Assembly (NCBI GenBank): GCA_001179505.1
Contig: CDMY01001028.1
Location: 62,001 to 126,000 of the forward strand
Origin: Vitrella brassicaformis
Taxonomy: Eukaryota > Sar > Vitrellaceae
Direction of reading: 5' to 3'
Length of the DNA: 64,000 bases
The position numbers and the translations under genes are program-made. Below, piece by piece: positions 33,620 through 45,993 of the stretch (position 1 is its first letter; every line of letters begins with the position of its first letter). The notes below the pieces were generated by a model. That model did no database searches. It was not told the origin of the DNA and saw only the letters and a list, made by a program, of their open reading frames with translations.

Positions 33620-36600
33620 ATGGCGTCGAGGCTGCTGAATGCACTGGTCTTGCTGCTGCCTCCTCTCGTCTGCCGCGCCTTCACTTTCAGCCCCCGTCAT
33701 CACTCATGGACGCTCCTCGCCAGGCAGCAGGAGAGGAAGCGACCTGTGCCTGCGTGGAGGAGATCGGGCGGCCATGGTGGTGGTGGTGTGCGTATGTCGA
33801 CAGCTGTAGCCACGCCTTCAGTCTTGGAGGACAAGACTTTGAGGGAACTCGATGACAGGGTCAGTCACTCACCGACAGACAGAGAGGAAGAGATCTGGCT
33901 GAGGGATGGACAGCAGTACAGTACCAAGCTTGGTATTCTTCTTCTGTTGCCGTGTGCGTGCAGCTTGCGTCCTCCAGTGGAGGGCAGGGCATGTCCACTT
34001 CGGAGCTCGCCGTCATGAACCAGGTGACACCTGGTTCACACACACAAACCACAGGCACACACATACAAGCGCTTTAATTGATGTGTCTATCTGTCTGTCT
34101 GTGTTGTTATCTCCATGTGTGCAGGTGAGGCGGTCGCTGCTGGACGTGCTGTTGTCCAAGGACGACCCCGCCCTCAGGGGGATCGAAGAGGCCTCGTCAG
34201 AGGAGGGCCTCCCCCTCACCTACGACGTGGACATTATCAATAGCTACTGGGACAGGCGGCCCTCAAAGGTCAGGACGAGGCTGCTGGAGGTCCTCAACGA
34301 GAGCCTCCCCTTCCTCACTGCACTCTTCCTCGACTGGTGAGTGAGTGGCTCAACAGAACAGAACAAACGTCACACACGTACACGATGGGCGAGAATGAGT
34401 GTGCTGGTGCCTGCAGGAGGACAGGCAAGATCTTCCTGCCTGAGGTGCAGGCAGCGAGGGCGAAGGAGTTCAGGGAGCTGCTGGTAAGGATGGAGGGCGG
34501 AACCTGGCTCTCATGAATCATTTGATCGACATTTACCGCGTGTGTCTTGTGCCTTGGCTTAACGCTGCAGACCCGGCTTGGCCCGACCTTCGTCAAGTTC
34601 GGCCAGGCACTTTCGATCCGCCCCGATGTCGTTAACCAGGTCATCATGGACCAGCTCCAGCTGCTGTGCGACGCCGTCCCCCCATTCCCAACCGCTGTGG
34701 CGCTAGATACCATCCAAGAAGAGCTGGGGCAGCCCGCCAGCAGGATCTTCGAGGGCCTGACGCTGCAGAGCGAGACGGTGGCTGCGGCATCTCTCGGGCA
34801 GGTGTACAAGTGCCGGCTGAGGTCGAGCAAGCAGGATGTGGCTGTCAAGGTGCAGCGTCCAGACATGCTGCGGACCATCTCTCTGGACCTCTACGTGCTG
34901 CGCAAATTCGCGTACATTGCGCAGGACTTCCAGGAGAAGTTCACGGCCCAGCGGACCGACTACGCGGCGCTATTGAATGCCTGGGCGGGTGGCACCTACA
35001 AAGAGCTGGACTACAACAACGAGGCCATGAACCAGAGGACCATCCGTGGGCTGCTGGCCAACGTGACCGATGTGGTGGTGCCAGAGGTGTATGACAAGTA
35101 CACGAGCCGGAAGGTGCTGACCACCGAATGGATCGTTGGCGAGAAGCTGGAGACGTCTGACGCTGAGACGGTGAAGAGCTTGACCAAGATGGGGCTGGAG
35201 GCCTACTTGGTGATGCTTCTCGAGCACGGCAAGATGCACGCTGACCCACACCCAGGTTGGGGAATGCACTCATTGACAGACACGCACACTGTGTATCCAA
35301 TGGATGAATGAATGAGTGCCGTCTGTCGGTCTCTCTGCCGCTCTCGTGTCACACAGGCAACCTGATGAAGACGCCTGACGGGAGGCTGGCGATTTTGGAT
35401 TTTGGGCTGGTCGCGGAGATTGACCGCCGGGAGCGAGACCTGCTAGTGGCGACACTCATCCACCTTGCTAACAAGTAGTTGAGGCAGCACAGCACATCCG
35501 TAGGTGTCGATCGGCTGTGTAGTGGTGGATGTTTTCGTGCGTTCGCTTAGGAATTACCCTGCTGTAGTGGAGGACAGCGTGCAGCTGGATTTCCTGCCGC
35601 AGGACGTCGACCGGTCATTCATCGTCCCAATCACAGCCAGGATACTCAACGAGGCACTGCAGGTGGGCGGGGAGATGCGCATGATCACTGACTGACAGAG
35701 AGACACCACCACACGCATTATAGCCAATGCACGTGTGTGCACATGTGGCAGGGTGGCGGCGCCAAGAAGGTGAATTTCCAATCTTTGGCGCGCGACTTGG
35801 CTGGCGTCAGCTTCCAAATCCCTGTGAGGATACCACCCTACTTCGCGTGAGTGACACCAAAAAACAGACACACCCCTCACCCCTCTGAGACCCCCAGGCA
35901 CCTCATCCCTTTCTTGCCTGTCTGTATGTCAGTCTGATCATCCGAGCACTGGGCGTGTTGGAGGGTCTGGCACTGGCTGGCGACCCCGACTTCCAGCTTG
36001 TTGCCGAGAGCTATCCCTGGGTGTCCCGCCGGGTCCTGACGGCTGGTGACGACTCGCCCATCCTCAAAGACGCCCTATCAGAGATCCTCTACAAGGATGG
36101 CGAGTTCTCTGCACGACGGTTCAACAGCCTCATGAACAGTGCGCAGGGCTACGTGGCGCACCACACGGACGCCTTCGTGGACTTCGACGCCATTCCCGAA
36201 GAGCAGGCCCCGGTGGATGGCGCACTGACGTTCTTTTTCGGCCCTCAGGGGGAGGGGCTGAGGCGGCTGATGAAGGATGAGATTGCCAAGATCGCTGACC
36301 TCTCCGGAAACCTGGTCAGCCCGCCCACACGCCCACATAGTGATTCCATCCATCCATTCTCTCTCTCTGAGTGCGTGTGCAGGTAGCCGGGCGTGCAGCC
36401 CAGGCGGTTTTGTCGCAGGTGGACCTGCTCCCGCCATTCCTGCGGCCCCCCCGGCTATTCCGCGCCCCCCTCGAGAGCTTGGCATACGTGTCGCAGCTGG
36501 ATGAAGGCGAGCAGGACTACATCAACAGCATACTCGCCGTCGCATCGCTCGCCGCCAACCCTGGTGCAGCTGCTGGAGCGGCGTCAGCAGACACCAGTGG

Positions 36601-36799
36601 CATCGCAGAGGGATCGTTGTCTCCTTCTCTACTCGGGCTGGGTGGTGGTGTGAGCCCTGACGAGTTGAGGCGGCTGGGCCCCTCGGCGCTGCCCCTGCTG
36701 GCCAAGCCGGAAGTGCGGGATTTTGCTGTGAGTGTGGCTGATGCGGTCGCGCGGCGGATGGCGTCGAGAGTGCTGAGGAGAGTGGCACAGGCCATATGA
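33620..36799 (+). CDS. Plastid-type ABC1K (ABC1/UbiB) atypical kinase
   Basis: Ten exons: 33620-33859, 33964-34023, 34125-34336, 34417-34483, 34571-35255, 35357-35474, 35551-35662, 35752-35846, 35933-36314, 36383-36799 (795 aa, phases all match). Family hallmarks are clear: FVKFGQALSIRPD (the KxGQ motif), AAASLGQVYK (Ala-rich loop), VAVKVQRP (Lys of the VAVK motif), ELDYNNEAMN (ExD), MHADPHPGNL (catalytic loop) and ILDFGLV (DFG). The first residues MASRLLNALVLLLPPLVCRA then FTFSP look like a signal peptide followed by a transit peptide starting with Phe, as in red-lineage complex plastids. The C-terminal ~300 residues are an alga/plant-like extension with a low-complexity Ala/Gly stretch. Plant ABC1Ks regulate prenylquinone metabolism in plastoglobules; that role here is inference. 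Confidence 0.92.
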
Positions 36800-38111
36800 G
36801 AGAGAGATGGGCGATCGACAATGCCGAGAGTGTATGTCTGTGTGTCTGTCTGTGTGTACACAGAGACAGACAGGAAGAGGTTTTGTCGGTCACATGTTGT
36901 CAGTCAGTCAGTCACATGAGCACGCGACATACACACATAGGCAGATGGGTGTGTGGGACATATCGTTTTCTACGTATGGAGTCTCTGTGTCCGTCGGCCT
37001 GTCTGTCTGTCGGGCGATGTGATTGCCTTTGGGAGTGTGACGTGACGGACGTACGTCTTATCTTATGCGGGTGCACATAGACTAGACAGACAGACATGGG
37101 GGGCTCAAGGGGTCTGGCCTCTTTCGCGCAGCGAGTGAGTGGACAGACGGACGGAAGGACGAAGGGAGGGATCGCACATCGACTGACTGATATGCGACAG
37201 CGACAGTGATACTGTGAGTGACACTAATATGCGTGCGATGTGACAATGACTGCGAGAACAGACTTAATTGTGTGTATAGATCGACACACGTACACATCTG
37301 TCTGTCTCTTCTCGTTCGTCTGGTGTCCGCAGTGAGTCAGTGCAAAAACGACTCCCTCCTCCGGTGTCAAGTCAGGAGCCACCCCCAACCTACTCATTAA
37401 CCAGCCACACATCCATGCCATGCGTCAACACACACACACATGACCCACTCAACTCAACTCAACACCAATCGCCATCCACTTCACTCCATCTAGCTTGGTG
37501 CCCGCAGCTCGCTTGAAAGACTTCGCAAATCCACCAGACGACCAGACGGCCAGCCCGCCACACACACACACACACACTCTCACGAATGCAGCGCACCCCC
37601 GCAGCTTGCCAGCTCACTCACCGGCCACGAACGAAAATTGCAGTGGAGCCTCTCTCTCGCGGAGGATGGTATCTGTGTCTTGTGGGATCTCACCTCGCAC
37701 GACAGATGCAATGCAAGCCAAGCACCCGTGGTCGGCCAGGCAGCCGGCCCGCCCCTCACGCACACCAAACGACGCAGGGAGGTCTGCACGGAGGTGTGCA
37801 TGTGGGGGAGGCCACCGAGCTGACACACGGGCACTCAAGTCACTCTCAACCACAGAGAGACGACCGGAGTCGAACCATGTAGGCACGCGTGTACGGATGC
37901 GTGTGTGTGTGTGAGTGTGTGTTGGCAGCCGCAAGGGGATGGGTCGCTGATGGGAGGGGAAGGGGGCAAGTGGTGGTGCTCGACTTCTAGGCAGCTAGCT
38001 AGGTCGCTTCAACAAATGGACCTGCAGGAACGGCATACACAGGTGTATGCCAACCAACATGCTCTCTCTGTGTTGTCTCCATCCGTCCGCCCATCCATGC
38101 GCACCTGTCTG
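36800..38111. other. Spacer between convergent genes
   Basis: GTCT, CA and CATC tracts and short islands, with no exon I can support. A T-loop-like word at 37866-37876 was checked for a tRNA and rejected. Confidence 0.55.
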
Positions 38112-40050
38112 TCATTGGTCGTCGATGGTGATGGTGGTGCCCGAGCCACTGATGTCGGTGTCTCTGTTGTACCACAGCGCGGCGTCGCTGATGGCGCTTA
38201 CCCGGCCCTTGACGCCGGTCATGAACGCTATCACCTCACGCGCCTCGCGCGTCCTGAAACTCGACAGGTACGGGTGCGACGACGGCGGGATGTCGGGCAC
38301 CTCGTTGCTGGCGAGGCAGACACGACACACACCATTCAGATGGATGGATGGTCGTAGGTAGGGTGGTGTCAGTGGCTTGTTTGCCTACAGGGGGAGTTCC
38401 GGCTCGTCGACTTTCTGTTGTGGCTCGGCTTTCCACTTGTCGACGTCAGTCGTCTCCAACACATACCTGCACACATCCATCCATCCATCCAGCCATCCAC
38501 GATGCGTCCATCTTTCCATTCCACCCCCTCCCTCCCCACACATACACGTCTAGTGAGGTGAACATGCCGTTGTCCTTGACGAGCGAACCCGTGATCCACA
38601 CCGCCGGCTCGTCTGGCCGATCCCCGCCCTCCCCCTCCCCCTCACCCGCCCCCTGGCTCTCCTCGCCATCCGCCTTGCGCTTCCGCGACTGCCGCTTGGC
38701 CTCGTTTCTGGGCCATGCTGCCGCGGCGGCCACGCGGGCGTTGGCCTGCCTCTGGAGGTTGCTGAGCTCGTAGCTGACGTTGCCCTCCTCGAGGTGAGTG
38801 GTCTGGAAGGCGGTGCTGTCCAGCCACTTCTGCAGCTCCGAGGGCAGCTCCCGTGTGTTGTGGCAGAAGTCGAGGGCGAACCCGCAACGCTTCACGAAAC
38901 GGCGGTGGATGTCATACCTGTGCGGCGGGGAGGGGGGATGGATGCGCCAAGGCAGGGAGGGACATGTGAATGAGTGATATGGGGCGGTCGGGCACTGTGA
39001 TCTGTGTGCGGTTGGGTGGATTGTGTGTGTTTGCGTACCGTGGGATCATGCCGCAGTTGGCACACCAGTAGTGTGAGCACTGCGATGCCAACCGGGGCTC
39101 GCCGTTGACACACGTGCCGCCACGGTTGATGCACCGATAGCAATCCTGACACACACACACACACACACAAGCACCGTGCCCCGGGATGGTTTTGATGGCG
39201 TGTCTGTGTGTGGCCCACCCACCTACCTTCATGAGCCAGGTACGAAGTGAGGGTTTGATGAATCCACAGATGAGGAAGAACTGGGCGATGACGGTGGGGC
39301 AGTCGAGGCCGTATTGCCGCGCGTCGCCGCCCCTTTTCTTGGCCGCCTTGTTCCACCTCTGCATCTGCTGCCGCATCTTGGCCATGTCGCTGTCCGTCAC
39401 CGTCTTGACGAACACCGGCTGGCCACCCGATGCAGGTGCTGTGGCGGTGGTGTTCTTGGTCTCCATCTCGTCGATGATGCGGGCGCTGCAGAGGAAGGAC
39501 ACCCACGGGTCCCACAGGCCCGGTCGGCCCGCCAGCTTCCGCGCCACATAGACGATGTTGGCGCGCTCCTTCAGATCAAAACGGATGACGCTCGAGCTGC
39601 TCGGGCCTGCACACACATGATGACCACACACGCACACGCGCACATGAGGCCATGGGGCGTGGCGTGCATTGCGGTGCGTACCGTAGTGTTTGTTGATTTG
39701 GTATGAGAGGTACGGCAGCGTCACGAAGTGTGTGGGGAAGTAGTGAGACGCCGCAGCAAGATTGGCACATGACTGGGGGTCCAACGCATCCAACCTGAAG
39801 AGACGCATCACAACACCAGACCACCCACCCACACACACACGACACAGCCACCGACATGTGCACCGCGCCATGATGGCCGTCTCGCCACGTCGCCGGGCCG
39901 GCCGGTCGGTCGGCGTGCTTACAGTTCTATGCGCAGGCAGTCCTCGACCTGTTTGAAGAGTGAGGGCGTGTTGTGCTGCCAGCATGGGTTGCGATGGTTC
40001 TGCCGCGGACACGGACAGCTCGGCTCCCGCTGCCTCAGAACAGAATCCAT
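38112..40050 (-). CDS. Cys-rich (putative zinc-binding) protein of unknown family
   Basis: Seven exons, from ATG 40050 (MDSVLRQREPSCPCPRQNHR): 40050-39923, 39794-39682, then about 39607-39229, 39147-39039, 38918-38548, 38467-38391 and 38306-38112. The N-terminus has a C-x-C/H/C cluster (SCPCPRQNHRNPC). The middle exon is mostly helical and basic (MAKMRQQMQRWNKAAKKRGG). The fourth exon is dense in cysteine (CYRC, TC, QC, WCANC), a spacing that could bind one or two zinc ions. A nuclear-type basic/acidic stretch (KRQSRKRKADGEE) follows. The end is DISGSGTTITIDDQ. I know no family with this layout; nuclear location is suggested by the basic cluster only. Divergent from the Pro-rich TM protein. 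Confidence 0.6.
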
Positions 40051-40603
40051 CACGGCCAAGCCGAGGGACTGCTCACACCGTCTGAGACACCCTCTCTAAG
40101 GCGACTTCCGCTACCTGCAGCAGGACAAGACAGCCAGGTGACGGGCTGAAGGCACGATGCGGTGCTCCTGGTGGATCTGCCGTCGTTGCTTCTATTCTCA
40201 CTGGCTGCGTGTGGCCACTTCCCCTTCTCTCGTACCCAGGAGCTGGCAGGAGTGCGTGTACTGACTCCCCGTCGTCGGCAAATTGATCTTCGTAGGCTGC
40301 TCTCGTGTACTCAGAGATGGCAGCCACACACTGTTTCTCACCTTTGTTATCGTCAACCTGCCTTCAGATAGGGTTTGCTTAGGGCGGTACAAGTGTTTTA
40401 CAGTAAAATAGTGCGACACAAACGGGAGAGAAGAGGGACCACAACGCGAGAAGACATCAGCAGCCGCCTTGCAGACCTTCTGGCTGTCGTCTGCCCACCA
40501 GTGCACCTGATCTGGGCCTGATCATCTAGGCGTGACGGCACATCCGAACCAGCCATCGGGAGACCCAAGACTCAGTGAGCCAGGCGCCGAGCCGGACCCC
40601 GGT
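40051..40603. other. Divergent spacer with possible 5' UTRs
   Basis: Lies between the starts of the Cys-rich protein (minus) and the Pro-rich TM protein (plus). Minus-strand frames at 40506-40198 are open but start-poor and unlike the coding style around them; likely leader or promoter. The plus frame upstream of 40604 is open to 40532 but contains no ATG. Confidence 0.4.
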
Positions 40604-41310
40604 ATGTCCTGCGGGGCAGGATCCTACCCTCAGCTCCATGAGCAGGCCGTTCACGGCATCCAGTCGGCCTCTCCCCCTCCCCCTTACGCGGCCTCCCAGC
40701 CGCAACACACACACGCCCCTCAGCCTCAGTTTGCTGGCCAGTCTGGCACCCCCTTCCCTCCCACATCGGTCCCCGCCATCCCCATGACGGGCATGGCGGT
40801 GCCACTCATCAGCGGCACAACCGTGACGGTGCAGACCACAGCGGCCAACGGTATGCTAATCAACGTGCCTGCCCGCGTGTGCCTGCCTGGACAAGTGCTG
40901 AGCGACCTCCCACCCACACCCATATGGGTGAGGTGAATTGATGACACACACAAACACACACTCAGAGCGAAAGGAGGCTGTGTTGTTATCTGTCTGATGT
41001 GTTTTGTTCGCGTTTGTTCTGTCTGTGTGTGTCGTGACTGACCATCAGGTGTACGATCCGAGCACAGGCAGAGTTATGCAGACACTTACACGAAGGGTTA
41101 GAGAGATGACATACATCAGATGACATCGACAGATGCAGCGCGGCACGTCGTTGTGCTCTGCTCACGTGCCTGCAGGTGATCGGCCTGACGGATGTTCTGC
41201 TGTGCGTGTTCACTGGGATAATATGCTTCCTCTGCTGCCCGTGTGCCCACGACACCGACCACTACACACCTGACGGCAGATACGTCGGCAAGAGCAAAGT
41301 CACCATATGA
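40604..41310 (+). CDS. Proline-rich single-TM protein, unknown
   Basis: Two exons, 40604-40927 and 41176-41310, joined in phase 0 (152 aa). The N-terminal ~100 residues are Pro/Gln/Ser-rich (ASPPPPYAASQPQ, a PPxY-like motif), followed by repeats of small hydrophobic residues (PMTGMAVPLISGTTVTVQTT). Exon 2 encodes one strongly hydrophobic segment ending in cysteines (VLLCVFTGIICFLCCPCAHD) and a short charged tail. The CCPC cluster at the membrane edge is a likely palmitoylation site. The layout resembles small PPxY adaptor membrane proteins, but no family assignment is made. The start was chosen as the first ATG in the open frame. Confidence 0.55.
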
Positions 41311-41849
41311 TGGATGGATGGATGATAGCAGCGGGCGGGGATAGTGGGATGGTGTCAAGTGTGCCTGTAAGAGAAGGCACCGTGCCACCCATCTTTGTTT
41401 ATGAAGATGGCTGCATGAGGCGTCCTGTGGTTGGTAGTGGGCAGGGTGGCTGCTGGTGTGTCTGTGTGTGTGATGTGCGCATTCGTTCAAGTCCCTGGCC
41501 TGGTGGCTTCTCTGTCTCTGTCTGTCTGTGCCCATCGCATGTATCTTTGTCTGCGTCCTCTTGCCTGGTTGTTTGGTCTAAGATTGGACATTGGAGAGCC
41601 GAGTGCGGACAGTACTTGGTTCCTCAATCCCTCAATCTTTTCGCAACACTTGAACAGTTAGAGCAAGAATGATACACGGGCGCAGATCTACGAGGCACGG
41701 AAGATCCGTTCTCGCCCTTCCTCTCACTTCTCCTCTCAGCCTGATCTATATCTCTGACTCGGACGAACGAAAGGCTTCGGCCAGGCAGCCACCTCGACTG
41801 CTCTCCCGACATCTACCTGCCCTCATCGAGTGACTGCTGACGAGCGGAG
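41311..41849. other. Spacer before the tandem membrane genes
   Basis: GTCT/GTGT-rich. Holds the 3' UTR of the Pro-rich TM gene and the promoter of the first membrane paralog. No exon seen. Confidence 0.5.
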
Positions 41850-42884
41850 ATGGCGGTGCGTATCTTGTCGACGTTCTTCCCAGATCTCTTCAAATGGACG
41901 GTCAAGCGGATCGGTCTGGACCCACAAGCCGTCGTCGACGACTCGTGCCCACTGCCCGTGCTGCAGCTGGGAGATGGCGCCAAGGTTGACTGGCCTCTGC
42001 TCATGCCTGTCGTCGTTTCCGGTGTGATTATATCACTCTTCCTGGCTTGTGACCTCTTCTCGAAAGGTGAGCGAGTCACAAAGACAGAATGTCCGGAGAG
42101 CCCGTCGGTCCGTCTGTCATGTGTGTGTTGGTTGTGTGTGTGACGTGGCATTGGTCATGGCACCAGGCAGGCAGCTGATGGCCACCAGGCACGGCGACTT
42201 TGTGCACTACTGGGCCACTTCCCACCTCTGCTATGCCGTCATGAATGCGTCGGCCATCTTCGTCCACTGCCTGGACGACACGATCAGCGACTTCTGGGTG
42301 GAGCAGATGACCATTGTAGACGTCACGGCCACAGCCTGCAGCAGCTCCTCCTTCATCTTCGCCTCAATCACATACCGCCGTCGCGCCAATGGCGGTCGGA
42401 AGGGCCCCTACCTGCTGCTGAGGCTGGTGCACCTTGCCCTCTTCGGCGTGTTCATAGCCATCGGCGAATCGCAGCGTCCCTTCACGCGAGAGTTTCTGTG
42501 GATCGGCGTCACATCTGTGTCGGTGATATTCGTCTACACCAGGGACGTCATCTGTGCCCTCTCACCGGTCCTGTCTCACGTGAGCAAGGGGTGCAGGAGG
42601 AAAGGGGCGGGCACGATTACGACGTTTTGTCCTTGGTTTCATGTTTCCTGCAGACGCGGAAGTGGTTGGTGTTGGCTCTGTTGAGCGTGTTCACATTCAG
42701 CAGTTTGATGCTACTGGGGGTGTTTGGGCACCGGTGTGGGATCGTGTCGCAAGCGGCGATGCCTCTGGGCTTCTTCGGCCACAACGTGGGCATGATGTGC
42801 CTATGGTGCTATGCGCGGATGCTCATCGACTACCACGCGGAGGCGCTGCATGGCTGCACACATAAAGGGGCAAAGGGCGGGTAG
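41850..42884 (+). CDS. Multi-pass membrane protein, tandem paralog 1
   Basis: Three exons, 41850-42066, 42167-42579, 42654-42884 (286 aa, phases match). About six to seven hydrophobic segments: LLMPVVVSGVIISLFLACDL, HLCYAVMNASAIFVHC, DVTATACSSSSFIFASITY, LRLVHLALFGVFIAIGES, LWIGVTSVSVIFVYT, WLVLALLSVFTFSSLMLLGV and a last one ending HNVGMMCLWCYARML. The short N-terminus begins MAVRILSTFFPDLFKW. The same gene structure recurs 1.6 kb downstream, with both introns at identical positions and phases. No transporter or receptor motif recognised. Paralog conservation, especially GGRKGP-x-LLLRLVHLA and AIGESQRPF, makes coding certain. Confidence 0.75.
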
Positions 42885-43192
42885 GCACTAGCTAGCTGTG
42901 ACATAGGGAGAGAGGCAGTAGTCAATCTACCCACTGTATGCGTGACTACACAGATTGGTCTGTATGCGTGCCCTCACAGTGCAGCGCGTGGTGTGTACAC
43001 ATATATTAATTATTGACAGAGCGGACGATCCATCAGTGTGATCCACATGACATGACATGACGTGTGTATGCCGTCGCTCTACTTACTCAAACATGCGCTT
43101 GTCAGTCAGTGCTGACGAGCAATCAGAGACTATGCAGGAGGGGCGTGTTTTTCGATGTGAGAGAGCTGATTTGTTCATAGCACGGGTGAGGG

Positions 43193-43280
43193 GCATGGAT
43201 GCACACATAGAGGGGCAAAGGGGGTAGGCACTAGCTACCTGAGAAATAGGGAGAGAGGGAGTAGTAGTCAAATGTACCCA
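43193..43280 (+). repeat. Orphan copy of the 3' end of membrane paralog 1
   Basis: This stretch matches 42848-42934, the last ~12 codons, stop and proximal 3' UTR of paralog 1, with few changes (GCATGG-TGCACACATA-AGGGGCAAAGGG, then TAGGCACTAGCTA and ATAGGGAGAGAGG). It is a remnant left between the two tandem genes, as expected from unequal exchange or a lost third copy. Confidence 0.75.
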
Positions 43281-43518
43281 CCCCGGAGCACGGAGCACTT
43301 GGTGCTTGGTCCTCACTTGACCTTGGTTTGCATGCATGCACTTCAAGTGATGATTCGATATGCCTCTCGGCAAGGCGCGGACGACGTGCGAACTCTTCAC
43401 GGAGAAACGCGGACAATGAGTTCGATCGCATCGAAATGACCCAAAGCTCGCCCAAGGAGCTTCGATGAGGAGCTTTCAGGAGCTTTCCGCCTCTTCACAC
43501 ATCGACTGCAGGAATGAA

Positions 43519-44454
43519 ATGGCGATGCGGATCTTCTCACTATTCTTCCCAGACGGCGTCGCGTGGGTGGTGGAGCGACGGCTCGGGCTGAAGGTGGAGG
43601 CGGTCGTAGGCGCCTCCTGCTCCGTGCCCGTGCTGCGTTTGGACAATGGCGTGAGGATTGAGTGGCCCCTGCTGCTGCCCGTTGTCTTGTCGGGTGTCGT
43701 GGTGCCGCTCTGTTGTGCGTCGGATCTCTTCTCGACAGGTGAGGCGAGTCACAGAGGCTGGAGGAGGTGTTGTGGTCTCAGGTGTGTGTTTGTGTGGCAG
43801 GGAGGAGCCTTGACTGTATCTATTACTGGGCCATCTCCCACCTGTGCTACGCCGTCATGTGCGTCGCTTCTCTCTTTGCCCACTGCCTGCCCCACACGAT
43901 GAGCCCTTTTTGGCTGAAGCAGATGATGATTCTCGATGTCACGGCGACAGCCTGCAGCAGCTCCTCCTTTGTCTTCGCCTCACTCACATACACACCAAGA
44001 GGCAATGGCGGCCGGAAAGGTCCCTGGCTGCTGCTGAGGCTGGTGCATCTGGCTTTCATCGCCGTGTTGATAGCCATCGGCGAGTCGCAGCGGCCATTTG
44101 CGAACGAGATTTTGTGGCTTGGCGTCACGTCGGTGTCGGTCGTCTGTGTGCTTCTGCGAGACCTCGTGTGCGGCCTGTCACCAGTTCCATCGCACGTAAG
44201 CAGCCTACAATAACAGCAAAGACCTCTGTCCAATGGTGTCTTTTTTGCTGCAGGCGAAGAGGTGGCTGGGAGCCGCTCTGTTGTGTATCGCTGTACTTGG
44301 ATCTGCTATTTTTCTCGAGTTTGGGTGGTGTGGGATTGTGTCTGCGTCGGCAATCCCTGTGTCTTTCTTTGGTCACAACGTGGGCATGGTGTGCCTGTGG
44401 TGCTATGCACGGGCGCTGGTTGATGATACCGAGCCACGGAAGCAGGCTGTTTAG
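43519..44454 (+). CDS. Multi-pass membrane protein, tandem paralog 2
   Basis: Three exons, 43519-43738, 43801-44195, 44254-44454 (271 aa). Same architecture and intron phases as the upstream gene. Conserved blocks include MRIFSLFFPD at the N-terminus, HLCYAVM, DVTATACSSSSFVFASLTY, GNGGRKGPWLLLRLVHLAF, AIGESQRPFANEILWLGVTS and a C-terminal FFGHNVGMVCLWCYARAL. It lacks the His/Lys-rich C-terminal tail of paralog 1. An AG directly upstream of the ATG (CTGCAGGAATGAA) suggests a 5'-UTR intron. Function unknown. Confidence 0.75.
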
Positions 44455-44845
44455 TGGTGTGTATACTCGTGATGGCGGGACCGTAGGTGTGGTCCGGAGT
44501 CATGCGTCGATGAGTGAGCCATTTGCGGCTGGCAGCGCGTTCAGTAGCGCAGCTCTGTGGTTGTGTGTACGTCTTTTTCCGTGTGTGAGAGCTCATTTGC
44601 TCAGTGTCCTGTGTGTATATACAGTGCAACAATACAGGGGGCACTGGTGGGGTGGGTTGGACGAAACGATGAACTGCCCAATGAATGCATCGGGTCAATC
44701 AATTGCACCGGTCTCAGTCGGTCGAATAGAGGTCAAGGCACGTCAATCCGATGCACACACGCACTCACTGAGTACGAGACAAACAAAGCAGTCCGTCAAG
44801 TCAGATCACATCGCATAGTGTCAGCCAGGCCAGCTTGTCGGTGCG
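44455..44845. other. Short convergent spacer
   Basis: Between the stop codons of membrane paralog 2 (plus) and the RPC7-like gene (minus). Nothing recognisable. Confidence 0.5.
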
Positions 44846-45029
44846 TCAGTATTCAGCATCGTTTGCCCCCTCGTCTCGGTCCATGTCATCCTGATCGTCT
44901 TGGCCATCCTCCACGTCCCCATGGATGTCCCGCTGGTAGTCCTGGTCGCCGTACCCCGCCTCCTCCTCGGCTACATACCGAGACGGTGACATGTCCTCAT
45001 CTGAAGCAATACACGCACACACACATACA

Positions 45030-45060
<31 letters not shown>

Positions 45061-45776
45061 GTGTTCGATGTCAACATTTTCCCGTGCTGCCATGTCGTGT
45101 CAGTGACTGACTGACTGACTGACCGTCTCTGAGTTCGCCCTCTGCCGGCTCTCCCTCCTTGGAAGCGCTGCCCCTCCTGCTGCCCGCCTGGTCGAGCTGT
45201 TCCTCCGCAATCTTCCTCTGGAGATCCATCTGCCGCTTCCGCCGCATCGCCTCTCGCCGCCTCGCCGGCGGCACATAGTGCCGCGTCAGACACTCCTCTG
45301 GGAAATACTCCCTGCCAACTGCACTCACGAGCTGCTCCATGACGCTGTCTGCGCTGCTGGCCTGAGGGGCGAATCGGTTTGAGTAGGTCTGGATCTCTGG
45401 CTTGGGCTGCTTGTGCTTGAGGTGGTAGCACGGGGCGTTCATGTAGAAGTTGACGAGTGAGCGGTTGAGCTCGATGAGGCGCTTGTCCTCATCGGTGAGG
45501 CTCGAGGCGGACAGAGGCGCGGGCAGACGGGGGTTGTCGGGATACACAGCAGGCTCCTCGCATATCGGACCTGTGGCAGGCACCACACAGAATGCAAGCG
45601 TCCACATGAGCCACACAAGTGAAACAATGAATCAATGCCGTGTTGCTATGTGCACCTCTCTTTTCCTTGCCGAGTTCCCATGCCAGCTGTTGCGCTGGTG
45701 TGATGGGACCGCCTCTGCCTCGCCCTCTTCCTCGAGCACCGCCGCCGCCGCCGCCGCCACGCCCACCTCTATTCAT
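44846..45776 (-). CDS. Probable RNA polymerase III subunit RPC7/RPC31-like
   Basis: Three exons, 45776-45656, 45570-45124, 45000-44846 (240 aa). It begins with an RGG-like Gly/Arg stretch (MNRGGRGGGGGGGARGRGRG). The central part contains SLTDEDKRLIELNRSLVNFY and KPEIQTYSNRF, which resembles the conserved core of RPC7/RPC31 (a helix, then an E-I-x-x-Y-S-x-R/K-Y/F motif). A basic helix (ARRREAMRRKRQMDLQRK) and a very acidic C-terminal exon (Asp/Glu-rich, DGQDDQDDMDRDEGAND) complete the usual family layout of glycine-rich head and acidic tail. RPC7 is part of the initiation subcomplex of Pol III. Assigned from motif memory, so moderately sure. Divergent from the RING gene, with 217 bp between starts. 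Confidence 0.55.
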
Positions 45777-45993
45777 GCCGGCGACAAGTGACACCACACC
45801 ACTGATTCACCTGCCGACTGCTTCACGCGTTCTGCCGATTGATCCGCAGGTGGGGGTGAGGTTGCTTCCTCGCGAATGAACGCTACTTCACAAAAGCTCG
45901 CATTCCCTCCGTGAAACCGTTCTCTTTGTGTGAGCCGAGAGAGGCGGCGAGGTTGGGTCCTGATTTGCTGGCAGTGCTTGCCTTGTGTGTGAC

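Noticed and set aside
37866-37876. GGAGTCGAACC, the reverse complement of a tRNA T-loop motif
   Set aside because: The flanking bases do not form a 5-bp T-stem, and no acceptor, D or anticodon arm can be folded around it on the minus strand.
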